DNA of 38,403 nucleotides from Rhizobiaceae bacterium. Its GTDB lineage: Bacteria; Pseudomonadota; Alphaproteobacteria; Rhizobiales; Rhizobiaceae. Below the pieces are notes generated by a model. It was not told the origin of the DNA, made no database searches, and worked only from the letters and a program-made list of their open reading frames with translations. Numbering within the stretch: the first letter of the stretch is position 1; each line of letters opens with the position of its first letter. Positions 16,796 to 24,590 of this stretch are shown one piece after another. Position numbers and translations under genes: made by a program. The DNA lies in contig JAEPNK010000006.1 in assembly GCA_017643495.1 (NCBI GenBank), forward strand, positions 1 to 38,403. The letters are read 5' to 3'.

Positions 16796-18289
16796 TCAGG
16801 AATCCTGTGTCTTTCTTGTACCGCGCAATTTTCTCACCAATGGCCATATCAAAAGCATGAAAGTAAGCGCAAACAGGACAGAAGCAATCGGCCTCTGGAA
16901 GAAAGCAAGAGCATTTCCGTCTGTCAAAATCAGCCCCTGTCGCAATGACATTTCAATGGTTGGTCCAAGCACCATCCCGATCACAACGGGTGCCAACGGG
17001 TAGCTGAAGTATCTGAGAATAGCTCCGATGACACCTGCAGCAAATGCTATCCAGATATCAAACGCACTGCCATTTACGCCGTATGCACCCACAGTCGAGA
17101 TGACGAGGATCAGGGCGATGAGAATTGGTTCGGGAATTCTCAACACCCGGGTGAATACCGAAGCCCCCAGAGCGCCAGCTGCAAATACCACCATGTTTAC
17201 AACAATCAGGCACAGGAAGATCGCATAGATCAGATCAAGATTCTGGTTAAACAGTTGAGGCCCTGGAGCCACGCCCTGAATAACCAGCGCACCGAGCATG
17301 ACAGCGGTGACCGGGTCTCCCGGTATCCCCAATGCCAGCGTGGGCACAAGGGCGCTTCCGGTAACGGCATTGTTTGCGCTTTCACAAGCAACCAGTCCGT
17401 CTGGCTCTCCCTTGCCGAAATTCTGGCGCCTTGAGGAAGTTCGGTACGCTTCCGAATAGGAGATAAATGCAGCCGTAGCAGCACCTGTGCCCGGCAGTGC
17501 GCCGATAAAGGAACCCAGAACAGAACCTCGCAACAGCATACCCAGTCTTGTTTTCCATTCACGCCAGGGTGGCATGCGGAAACCCACACTGAAATGTGAC
17601 GCTTCCGGTTTGCGGTCGTTGATCTCGAGCACACGCAAGAACATTTCGGAATAGGCAAACAGGCCAATGATAACAGGGATAAGCCCGATCCCTGCTGTAA
17701 GCTGGAAACTGTCAAATGTGAACCGCATGTCACCGGTCACCGGGTCAACACCAATGGTTGCCAGCATCAGACCAATGCCACCGGCAACCAGTCCCTTGAC
17801 CAGCTGTCCGGATGAGACGCCCGCTATGCAGGTCATGGCGAATATGCCGAGAGCAAAATATTCGATCGGCGTAAACTGGAGCGAAAAACGCGCCAGTGAA
17901 GGGCCTGCCAGTACAAAGACAAAAACCGAAAAAAGCCCCCCCAGGGTTGAAGCCGTGGTTACCCAGCCAATCGCCAGGTCGGCATTGCCCTTTTTGGCCA
18001 TGGGAAACCCTTCCATGGCAGTGGCTGCTGCTTGCGGTGTGCCGGGAGTATTGAGAATGATGGCCGTGATTGATCCGCCATAGACAGACCCGCAGTAAAC
18101 GCCGAGCATGAGGGCGATTGCAGGAAACTGGTCAAGCGAGAAAGTAAACGGCAGAACCATGGTAAGGCCGATTACGGAACCAAGGCCGGGCAAAACACCG
18201 ATCACCACACCGAAAAGCGTACCAAGAACGATGCAGAGCAGCGACATCGGTGTGGCAATCTGTTCGATTGCAGCCAGAAGAATATCCAT
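16796..18289 (-). CDS. tctA: Tripartite tricarboxylate transporter, large permease subunit TctA
   Basis: A 497-residue inner-membrane protein with about 12 hydrophobic segments in two related halves. Each half carries the family motif: GVVIGVLPGLGSVIGLT near residue 28 and GSFIGALPGTGAATAAFISYSEA in the middle. Length matches the TctA family (about 500). It forms the solute channel with TctB and receives substrate from the periplasmic TctC. It starts 20 bases after tctB. Substrates in this family include citrate, tartrate, terephthalate and other carboxylates; none can be assigned from sequence. Confidence 0.95.
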   Translation of the reverse strand: MDILLAAIEQIATPMSLLCIVLGTLFGVVIGVLPGLGSVIGLTMVLPFTFSLDQFPAIALMLGVYCGSVYGGSITAIILNTPGTPQAAATAMEGFPMAKKGNADLAIGWVTTASTLGGLFSVFVFVLAGPSLARFSLQFTPIEYFALGIFAMTCIAGVSSGQLVKGLVAGGIGLMLATIGVDPVTGDMRFTFDSFQLTAGIGLIPVIIGLFAYSEMFLRVLEINDRKPEASHFSVGFRMPPWREWKTRLGMLLRGSVLGSFIGALPGTGAATAAFISYSEAYRTSSRRQNFGKGEPDGLVACESANNAVTGSALVPTLALGIPGDPVTAVMLGALVIQGVAPGPQLFNQNLDLIYAIFLCLIVVNMVVFAAGALGASVFTRVLRIPEPILIALILVISTVGAYGVNGSAFDIWIAFAAGVIGAILRYFSYPLAPVVIGMVLGPTIEMSLRQGLILTDGNALAFFQRPIASVLFALTFMLLIWPLVRKLRGTRKTQDS

Positions 18290-18309
18290 AGGTAAGGTCC
18301 TTGCCGTGC

Positions 18310-18789
18310 TCAGAAGCCGACGTCAAACGGGCTGTCCGGAAGAATGATCAGGAATACGCGTTCAAACAACAGCCAGAGTGAAATACTGTAAATGATACTG
18401 ACAATGGCGATCATGATCAGGTCTCTCCGACCCAGCAACAAGGGTACGGCAAAAGCGAAAAGTGCACTCGAGATCAAAAAGCCCAGCATGGGGATGAAGG
18501 CACAATACAGCCCGGTCGCCAGAACCAGAAAAGCAAGTTTCCAGTTGGGTTTGCGTTTTTCCTCCAGACCAGCCGGATTGAATACCGACCAGAGCAGAAA
18601 ACATTCAGCAAACAGAAGGCCGGTCAGGACGATGCGGGGAAAAAAGAACGGACCGCGCCCGGCACTCTGGCTCGCAAACGCACTGACTTCACCAAATGTC
18701 TTCGAGAGAAAAAAGCCTGTCGTGACAACGATTACGACAGCGACAATCCTCTCGCCAAGAAGCCCGACATAAGCGTTTGACTTTTGCAT
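18310..18789 (-). CDS. tctB: Tripartite tricarboxylate transporter, small permease subunit TctB
   Basis: A 159-residue membrane protein with four hydrophobic helices (roughly 10-30, 45-62, 80-113 and 122-150) and the family size. The ATG at 18789 is preceded by GGGAGG at good spacing. It lies between tctC and tctA, 57 bases after tctC. A strong hairpin occupies that intergenic stretch just before the ribosome site. Confidence 0.9.
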   Translation of the reverse strand: MQKSNAYVGLLGERIVAVVIVVTTGFFLSKTFGEVSAFASQSAGRGPFFFPRIVLTGLLFAECFLLWSVFNPAGLEEKRKPNWKLAFLVLATGLYCAFIPMLGFLISSALFAFAVPLLLGRRDLIMIAIVSIIYSISLWLLFERVFLIILPDSPFDVGF

Positions 18790-18809
18790 GATACCTCCCA
18801 GAAATCATG

Positions 18810-18840
18810 TGCACCGCCATGCTCCCAGCATAGCGGTGCA
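18810..18840 (-). other. Strong intercistronic hairpin between tctC and tctB
   Basis: On the minus-strand RNA a 14-base-pair stem (one G-U wobble) closes a 3-base GGG loop: TGCACCGCTATGCT pairs with AGCATGGCGGTGCA. It begins 6 bases after the tctC stop and ends about 20 bases before the tctB start, with no T-run. A 3' mRNA-protecting element or partial terminator that keeps the binding protein more abundant than the permease is the likely role (inference). Confidence 0.75.
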
Positions 18841-18846
18841 ACAACA

Positions 18847-19815
18847 TTACTTCGAGAGCAAACCTGCCTTGTCGAGCAATTTTCTATTGGTTTCGTACTT
18901 GTCACGCACGAAGGTTTCAAACTCCCCGGCTCCCATATAGGCAGTCGGCTGTTTCACGGCTTTCATGCGTTCCTTGAACGGTCCGGATTCCACCGCTGCC
19001 TTGCAGCCAGTTTCAAACCTTGCAACGTCTTCTGCAGACGTCCCCTTGGGTGCAACCATGCCGCCCCAGATCGGGAAGTCAAGCTCATAGCCCTGCTCTG
19101 CCGCGGTTAGAAGATCAGGCTGTTCGTCCAGACGCTCTGACTTAAGCAAAGCCAGCGACTTGAGCTGGTCGGAATTGCTTGTAAAGAAAGACACATGCGG
19201 GATGAAAACGTCAGCAGTCCCATCGAGCAATGCCTTCAATGCCGGGCCATCACCATTCACGGGCAGATAGGTCATCTCAATCCCGGCCGCATCCGATAGC
19301 GCAAGACCGGCAATATGGGGAATTGAGCCGACAGCCTGTACGGCAAACGTTACCCCTTTCGGGTCCTCTTTGGCCTTGGCCACCAGATCTTCAAGGGAAT
19401 TGAACCCGCTGTCTTTTGAAACGGCAATAACCGTGGGCGCGGAGTAGGCAAGACATACATATTCAAAACTGTCGACATCATAAGGTAGCTTGCGCAGGTG
19501 AGGTTGCGTTGTCAGCGGACCAACGGGCGCCATACCCAGCGTTCGTCCATCCGCTCTTGCACGCGCAACTTCACCTACGCCAAGGGTGCCTCCAGCTCCG
19601 GCAGTATTCTTGACAACAATATTTGCATCAAGGGCTTCTGACAGACCCTGCTGCATTGCACGAGTGGTGATATCCGTACCTCCACCCGCTGCAAACGGAA
19701 CAACAACCGTGACCGGCCGGTTGGATTGCGCAAACGCACTCCCGGCCATCATGGAAAGCGTTGCCGCAGCTGCAACAGCAACCCCTTTGACATATCCGTT
19801 TTCAAGAAATTTCAT
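18847..19815 (-). CDS. tctC: Tripartite tricarboxylate transporter, periplasmic binding protein TctC
   Basis: About 322 residues, a Bug-type solute-binding protein. A Sec signal peptide (VKGVAVAAAATLSMMAGSAFA) precedes the mature start QSNRPVTVVVPFAAGGGTDITTRAMQQGL, the hallmark N-terminal strand and loop of the family; NTAGAGGTLGVGEVARARADG is the second conserved loop that contacts the carboxylate. The ATG at 19815 has GGAGG five bases upstream, and the frame extends only to a TTG before it. First gene of tctCBA, with a good promoter, divergent from the SDR gene. The ligand is unknown. Confidence 0.93.
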   Translation of the reverse strand: MKFLENGYVKGVAVAAAATLSMMAGSAFAQSNRPVTVVVPFAAGGGTDITTRAMQQGLSEALDANIVVKNTAGAGGTLGVGEVARARADGRTLGMAPVGPLTTQPHLRKLPYDVDSFEYVCLAYSAPTVIAVSKDSGFNSLEDLVAKAKEDPKGVTFAVQAVGSIPHIAGLALSDAAGIEMTYLPVNGDGPALKALLDGTADVFIPHVSFFTSNSDQLKSLALLKSERLDEQPDLLTAAEQGYELDFPIWGGMVAPKGTSAEDVARFETGCKAAVESGPFKERMKAVKQPTAYMGAGEFETFVRDKYETNRKLLDKAGLLSK

Positions 19816-19849
19816 CGCTTCCTCCAAAAGACTAGTTTTTCATAGCGGG

Positions 19850-19878
19850 ATTATGTTTTATATATTGGAAATATACAA
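19850..19878 (-). promoter_or_regulatory. tctC promoter with embedded palindromic operator
   Basis: On the minus strand TTGTAT (19873-19878) is followed by a 17-base spacer and CATAAT (19850-19855), placing the start about 28 bases before the tctC ATG. The palindrome TATATTGGAAATATA (19861-19875; 6-base arms, 3-base centre) lies across the spacer and the edge of the -35 box, where a bound repressor would block polymerase. The IclR regulator nearby is a candidate (inference). Confidence 0.55.
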
Positions 19879-19917
19879 GACTCTTTTGAATGGCTGTGAA
19901 AAACCCCTGGAGGACAC

Positions 19918-20682
19918 ATGAAACGCATGGATGGAAAGACTGCACTGGTTACCGGTGCAGCCGAGGGCCTGGGCAAGGCGATAGCGACCCGCTTGCTGGC
20001 AGAGGGCGCCAAAGTCGTGATCATGGACCGTGATGAAAACGCCATTGCCACAATGAACAGGGAATTGCCCGAGATCACCTGCAGGCAGGTCGACATGATG
20101 AATGCCGCAGAATTGAGGGAAATCCTTGATACGCTTGTTTCTAAAGACAGGTTTGCCTTTGACATTCTCGTCAACAATGCGGGCGGCTCCCTTCACACAC
20201 CGCGTGATTTTTTTGAAGAAAGCGATGAAGACTGGGCCCGCGTGATGGGCTTGAATGTGACCGCAGCCGTTCAGACCATGCAAGTCATTCTTCCGGGAAT
20301 GGTTGAACGCAAATATGGCCGTGTCATCAATCTTGGTTCAAAGGCAGGCCGGTATGGCAGCCTGTTTACCGGTTGCAATTATGTAGCTGCCAAAGGTGCG
20401 ATGCAATCCATGACCCTGCAACTGGCACAAGAATTCGGCCCGCACGGCATTACCTGCAATGCCGTTTGTCCCGGAGCAATACACACGCCAAGGGTCATCA
20501 GTCTTCTCAATCAGCGCATGAGCGCTGAAGAGCAGCAAAATGTACTCAATTCAATACCGGTTCGACGCGCTGGCCGTGTTGAGGATGTCGCGTCTGCTGT
20601 GGCGTTTTTTGCTGCTGACGAGGCAGGGTTTCTGACAGGACAATTACTTGATGTGAACGGCGGACAGGGAATGTGCTCATGA
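19918..20682 (+). CDS. Short-chain dehydrogenase/reductase (SDR)
   Basis: A 254-residue classical SDR. The cofactor motif is TGAAEGLGKAIA (about 12-23), the structural NNAG follows near 83, and the catalytic Ser/Tyr/Lys are in NLGSKAG and NYVAAKGA (YxxxK). PG and PVRRAGRVEDVASAVAF near the C-terminus are usual for bacterial SDRs of the FabG-like group. D38 (VIMDRD) after the second strand suggests NAD preference. Substrate is unknown; likely a secondary alcohol or ketone of the pathway fed by the divergent tct transporter. GGAGG stands 4 bases before the ATG. The stop overlaps the start of the epimerase gene. Confidence 0.92.
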   Translation: MKRMDGKTALVTGAAEGLGKAIATRLLAEGAKVVIMDRDENAIATMNRELPEITCRQVDMMNAAELREILDTLVSKDRFAFDILVNNAGGSLHTPRDFFEESDEDWARVMGLNVTAAVQTMQVILPGMVERKYGRVINLGSKAGRYGSLFTGCNYVAAKGAMQSMTLQLAQEFGPHGITCNAVCPGAIHTPRVISLLNQRMSAEEQQNVLNSIPVRRAGRVEDVASAVAFFAADEAGFLTGQLLDVNGGQGMCS

Positions 20683-21596
20683 TCGTGAAAACTGAAATGG
20701 ACAATACCCCTGTTGGCCCGACACTCATTACCGGTGGATCAGGGTTTCTTGGCAAGGCTCTGGCAAATGCCCTCACCGGCCTTGGTGAGAAAGTCGTTGT
20801 CTTCGACAAGACCCTCCCCCCGGTCTGTGAACAAGTCGATGGCGTTGTCTATGCCAAGGGCGATATCCGCAATGCTGAAGACCTTCTCCAGACAGCGACG
20901 GAGAACGGCGTTCAATCCATTGTGCATCTTGCAGCGCTTGTCATCCCGTCATGCCGCTCCAATCCTGTCCTCGGCGCCGAAGTCAACATTATCGGCCACC
21001 TGAACGCGCTGGATACGGCCCTCAAGCTCGGTATCAACCGGTTTGTTTATACGAGTTCCCTGGCAGCACGACCGCGCGGCCCGCTGAAGAGCCCCGCCAA
21101 TCTCTACGGCATATACAAGTCAGCCTGCGAAGATATTTCAAAGGTCTATTTTCTTGATCACGGACTCGCCACAGTAGGCCTGAGACCGAACGTTGTTTAC
21201 GGGCCTGAACGGACAGACGGTGAAACGGCTGCAATAAGTCTGGCGATGCGGGCTGCCATCAGGAATGAACGCTATGAAATTCCGTTTTCAGGCAGGATGT
21301 GCTTCCAGCACGTGGACGAGGTGGTGGAAATATTCATCCGTTGCCTGCAGGCAAATCCGGAAGTGCCGGTTGTCAGTGACCTGACTACAGAAATCAACAG
21401 CATTGATGAAGTCGTTACGGCAATTCGTGAAACGGTTCCGGAAGCCCGCATTACCTCGGCCCCGGTACAGCGGGCGGCCCCTGACGGCATAGACAACAGC
21501 CCATTGAGGGAATTGCTCGGCAATTGGCAAGCCGTACCATTGAATGAAGGAGTTTCCCGAACAATCAATTCACTGCGTGAAGCCGGCATTGCCTGA
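20679..21596 (+). CDS. NAD-dependent epimerase/dehydratase family protein (extended SDR)
   Basis: About 305 residues with the extended SDR fold. The nucleotide-binding motif is TGGSGFLGKALANAL near the start; VHLAALV gives the conserved turn; the catalytic Ser and YxxxK are in YTSSLAARP and NLYGIYKSA. Relatives act on nucleotide sugars or sugar lactones, including UDP-glucose 4-epimerase-like and uronate dehydrogenase-like enzymes; none is chosen here. The ATG at 20679 overlaps the SDR stop (ATGA), with AGGGA upstream; a GTG at 20673 and an ATG at 20697 are alternatives. Co-transcribed with the SDR gene and convergent with the IclR gene. Confidence 0.87.
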   Translation: MIVKTEMDNTPVGPTLITGGSGFLGKALANALTGLGEKVVVFDKTLPPVCEQVDGVVYAKGDIRNAEDLLQTATENGVQSIVHLAALVIPSCRSNPVLGAEVNIIGHLNALDTALKLGINRFVYTSSLAARPRGPLKSPANLYGIYKSACEDISKVYFLDHGLATVGLRPNVVYGPERTDGETAAISLAMRAAIRNERYEIPFSGRMCFQHVDEVVEIFIRCLQANPEVPVVSDLTTEINSIDEVVTAIRETVPEARITSAPVQRAAPDGIDNSPLRELLGNWQAVPLNEGVSRTINSLREAGIA

Positions 21597-21659
21597 TCCG
21601 GTCCGGGAAGACACTTGGCAAGTCCATGCACGCGATACCAGGTGCCGGGAAAGCGTGAG

Positions 21660-22505
21660 CTACAAGCCACCTGCCCCCAATGCCGTAATGGCCTGAGCAG
21701 ATTTCAGCAACTTTTCGAGATGTTTTTCCTTGATGGTCTCGGGTGGCAATTTGGATGCATTGCCTCCCAGGCTGATGGTGTACAAATCTCCGGTTAGCGG
21801 ATCACGCACCGCCATGCCTATCGCATTATGATCGGGATTCCACTCGCCAAAACTGTCTGAATAACCCTGTTTGCCCACCCGCTCGATTGCAGCCTCAAGC
21901 TCAGGGCGCCGGGTCTTCCACTCACTGCCATAGTGTTCGGCAAGGCGTTCGAACAGGCTTTCGCGCTCCACCTGATCTGTTGCAGCCAGATAAGCCCTGC
22001 CAGGCGCAGAAAGGGCCAGCGGTATTCTCGAACCCACATTGAGGTTCAAGGCAATTGCAGTAGGCTTGCGGATAAGCTCGACGAACATCATGTCGATGCC
22101 GTCCCTGACGCTGAGTGCGACAACGCAGTCGCCACCACTGGCCATGTCTTCCAGATGTCCGCGTACAACTTCGGAGAAGCCGAAACGGCCAATTGCGGCA
22201 AACCCCAAGGTCAGCACCTGGTTAGACACTGCATATTTTCCGTATTCAGGCATGTAACGCAGGTAACCGAGCTTGGTCAGCGTTCCCAGCAGCCGGGAAA
22301 CCGTTGTCTTGTGCAGCCCTGTTCTTTCGGAAATCGCCTGGGTACCCAAAACCATGTCTTCGGCACGGAATGCCCGAAGAATGGAAAGTCCCCTTGCCAG
22401 TGACGTTACAAACGGCCTGCCCTCGTTAAGGGCCGCATTGCCTATATCCTGACGTGGCCGACCGCGCCTTTGCGCGACCGGAGCATCTTTTGTTTTTTCA
22501 TTCAT
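21660..22505 (-). CDS. IclR-family transcriptional regulator
   Basis: About 281 residues. The N-terminal winged helix-turn-helix (about 35-95: RGLSILRAFR, ERTGLHKTTVSRLLGTLTKLGYLRY) is followed by the IclR effector domain (about 110-275) with IPLALSAPGRAYLAA and the late GDLYTISLGG region. A basic Gln/Arg tail (VAQRRGRPRQD) opens the protein. I chose the ATG at 22505 since the residues before it look non-coding. It lies 66 bases downstream of the ThDP enzyme gene on the same strand and convergent with the epimerase, so it probably controls one or both neighbouring pathways. The inducer is unknown. Confidence 0.9.
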   Translation of the reverse strand: MNEKTKDAPVAQRRGRPRQDIGNAALNEGRPFVTSLARGLSILRAFRAEDMVLGTQAISERTGLHKTTVSRLLGTLTKLGYLRYMPEYGKYAVSNQVLTLGFAAIGRFGFSEVVRGHLEDMASGGDCVVALSVRDGIDMMFVELIRKPTAIALNLNVGSRIPLALSAPGRAYLAATDQVERESLFERLAEHYGSEWKTRRPELEAAIERVGKQGYSDSFGEWNPDHNAIGMAVRDPLTGDLYTISLGGNASKLPPETIKEKHLEKLLKSAQAITALGAGGL

Positions 22506-22571
22506 GTCACAAACATAAACGATACAGAACCATATGTCTTTCGACAATCAATCCTGTACGCAAGTTTGTTG

Positions 22572-24287
22572 TTACTTCAGTGCAGAAGGGTCATCGAGAT
22601 CTGCATAGTCAGAACAGTCCCGGTGGCTGGCGGCCGGGTCGACCTTGACATCAATGACAACAGGACCACCGATCTTGTGGGCTTCACGAAGGGCATCTCC
22701 CATCTGGTCCTTTTCCGTCACACGCAGCCCTGCACCGCCAAGACCTTCAGCAACCTTGGTGAAATCATGATCATTGAAATCAACACCGATCGCCTGATTG
22801 CCCAGATTGTCCCGCACCATGCCAAGACCAGCATTGTTGGCAACGACATAAACCACATCCAGATTGTGTTCCGCTGCAGTTGCAACAGCATCCATCGTCA
22901 TCACAAAACCGCCATCGCCAATCACGCCGGTAACCCGTTTTTCAGGACAGGTAACCTTGGCACCTGTTGCAGCTGGTGTACTCCATCCCATCCCGCCAAT
23001 TCCTCCGGGCGCAATAAGTTGGTGGGGAGTGCGGAGCGGCAATCGCGAAGTTGCCCAGATCCGGTTGGTCCCCGCATCCAGCGTGAGCAAGTCATCCGGC
23101 CCCAAGAACTCCCCCATGGCCCGCATGATGTCTGCATAATGCACTGTTCCCGGACGGGTGCCGAATTCGGGAAGCACGCCATAATCATTTTCTGATTTCA
23201 ATGATGCGATATGCCGGATACGCGTTTCAACCTGCCCGGAGGCCGGAGAAGTCTCAGCGCCCAGAAGGTAATCCAGAACATCCGAGACATCAGCAGTAAC
23301 AGCCTGATCAACAGGCAGAACCCAACCCGCATTGAGCGGATCGATATCGACCTGGATGATGGTTTGCTCACCGGGCCGCATCATTTTGGCATCCCGGAAA
23401 CGGGTGTATTCAGGACCAAGGCTGCAACCGAGCACCAGAATCGTGTCTGCGGACTGGACCATCCTGTTGGCCGCTGCCGAGGCCCAATTACCCATCATGC
23501 CAACAGCAACCGGGCTGGTTTCATCAATCGTGCCCTTGCCGTGATAACTGGATGTGACGGCGATGCCATCCCGCTCTGCAAGCTGTTGGAGCTTTTCACC
23601 GGATTTGCTCATGTAAATGCCATTGCCTGCAATGATCACGGGCGTCTTTGCTTTCCGTAGCGCTTCTGCAATCTGCTCAAGAGCCGCCCTGTCCGGCTTC
23701 ATCGGCGTGTGCCTTAGATAACCTTCTGTCGGATACAGTGTTGCCCGACAATCATCAGGCACTTCTTGCTTGATGATGTTTGTACGCATCAGCATGGCTG
23801 CCGGTCCCTGTCTGGGGGTCATGGCATGCTTGATCGCCAACTGGGTGCCGTAAATCGCTTCTGCCGGCGTGGTCGCATAGGTTGCATATTTGGTCATGCT
23901 TTTCAGAACAGCGAAAGCGTCACCGGCTCCGTAATCGCCAGTCATTGTCTGATAGACGCCATGCTGGGCAAATCCGTCATAGCAGGACGTGTCCGTCATG
24001 ATGACCATTGGCGAAGAGGAAAAATAGGCTTCCAGGATACCAAAGGCTCCGGTGCTGGTCGCGAAAGGCCCCTGCGCCATTAGAAGACCGGGCTTTCCGG
24101 TCAGTTTGCCTGCAACCTGTGCCATGACAGAAGCAGATTGCTCGCTGCGGGCGAGAACGAGTTCGAACTCGTCCTTCTTGTCAAAGAATGCTGGCAGTGA
24201 CCAGGTAATGCCAAGACCCGGAAGCGTGAACCCGCGGGTAATGCCTGCCTCAATGAATGTCTTGATTACACCTTCGTTGGTTTTCAT
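22572..24287 (-). CDS. Thiamine diphosphate-dependent enzyme (2-oxo acid decarboxylase / acetolactate synthase-like)
   Basis: A 571-residue protein of the acetolactate synthase/benzoylformate decarboxylase superfamily with its three domains in order: an N-terminal pyrimidine-binding domain with the activating glutamate E49 (RSEQSASVMAQ), a central domain (about 190-330) and a C-terminal pyrophosphate domain with the ThDP/Mg motif GDGGFVMTMDAVATAAEHNLDVVYVVANN. It is too divergent from IlvB to be biosynthetic, and no small subunit is present; a catabolic decarboxylase or lyase is likelier (inference). GGAGG stands 5 bases before the ATG at 24287; upstream frame codons are discarded. Likely co-transcribed with the IclR gene; substrate not readable from sequence. 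Confidence 0.88.
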   Translation of the reverse strand: MKTNEGVIKTFIEAGITRGFTLPGLGITWSLPAFFDKKDEFELVLARSEQSASVMAQVAGKLTGKPGLLMAQGPFATSTGAFGILEAYFSSSPMVIMTDTSCYDGFAQHGVYQTMTGDYGAGDAFAVLKSMTKYATYATTPAEAIYGTQLAIKHAMTPRQGPAAMLMRTNIIKQEVPDDCRATLYPTEGYLRHTPMKPDRAALEQIAEALRKAKTPVIIAGNGIYMSKSGEKLQQLAERDGIAVTSSYHGKGTIDETSPVAVGMMGNWASAAANRMVQSADTILVLGCSLGPEYTRFRDAKMMRPGEQTIIQVDIDPLNAGWVLPVDQAVTADVSDVLDYLLGAETSPASGQVETRIRHIASLKSENDYGVLPEFGTRPGTVHYADIMRAMGEFLGPDDLLTLDAGTNRIWATSRLPLRTPHQLIAPGGIGGMGWSTPAATGAKVTCPEKRVTGVIGDGGFVMTMDAVATAAEHNLDVVYVVANNAGLGMVRDNLGNQAIGVDFNDHDFTKVAEGLGGAGLRVTEKDQMGDALREAHKIGGPVVIDVKVDPAASHRDCSDYADLDDPSALK

Positions 24288-24340
24288 GGGAGCCTCCAAT
24301 TTGTTTGATGGGGAGACTAAAACAAGCAATTAATTCCGTA

Positions 24341-24361
24341 AAGTGAAATTATGTACCACTT
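24341..24361. promoter_or_regulatory. Inverted repeat upstream of the ThDP enzyme gene, candidate IclR operator
   Basis: AAGTG and CACTT flank an 11-base AT-rich centre (aaattatgtac), 54 to 74 bases upstream of the start, in the promoter zone. On the minus strand TTGAAC and CATAAT occur nearby but 20 bases apart, so the exact promoter is unclear. IclR proteins bind short inverted repeats; assignment is inference. Confidence 0.35.
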
Positions 24362-24445
24362 AGCGCATTTATTGTTCAAAACTGTCGAATGTGATTTCAG
24401 CATTGAAAATGAAAGCTGACAGAAATGTCCTACGGGTCTGGCCAT

Positions 24446-24464
24446 TGTTGTGTGGCACACAACA
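24446..24464. repeat. 19-base near-perfect palindrome in the ThDP/aldehyde dehydrogenase intergenic region
   Basis: TGTTGTGTGGCACACAACA has 9-base inverted arms around one central base. No T-run follows on either strand, so it is more likely a protein-binding site than a terminator. It lies about 160 bases upstream of the ThDP enzyme start. Confidence 0.5.
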
Positions 24465-24530
24465 GCTTGTGTTTAAATGATGTCTGGCTTGCTCAAGACC
24501 TGCCTGCGCATGTTCCTTGCCGCAGAAATG

Positions 24531-24567
24531 AAAACAGGCCGCCCCGGATTCCGGACCGACCTGTTTT
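24531..24567 (-). terminator. Probable terminator after the aldehyde dehydrogenase
   Basis: On the minus strand AAAACAGG and CCTGTTTT form an 8-base stem around a GC-rich interior that also contains CCGG repeats, and the 3' arm runs into TTTTCATTTC. It begins 24 bases after the stop of the aldehyde dehydrogenase, the last gene of its operon. Confidence 0.55.
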
Positions 24568-24590
24568 GGGAGGTTCTTGAAGGATTACTT

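Noticed and set aside
24446-24464. The 19-base palindrome as a terminator of the aldehyde dehydrogenase transcript
   Set aside because: No T-run on the minus strand, and a better terminator candidate lies upstream at 24531-24567.
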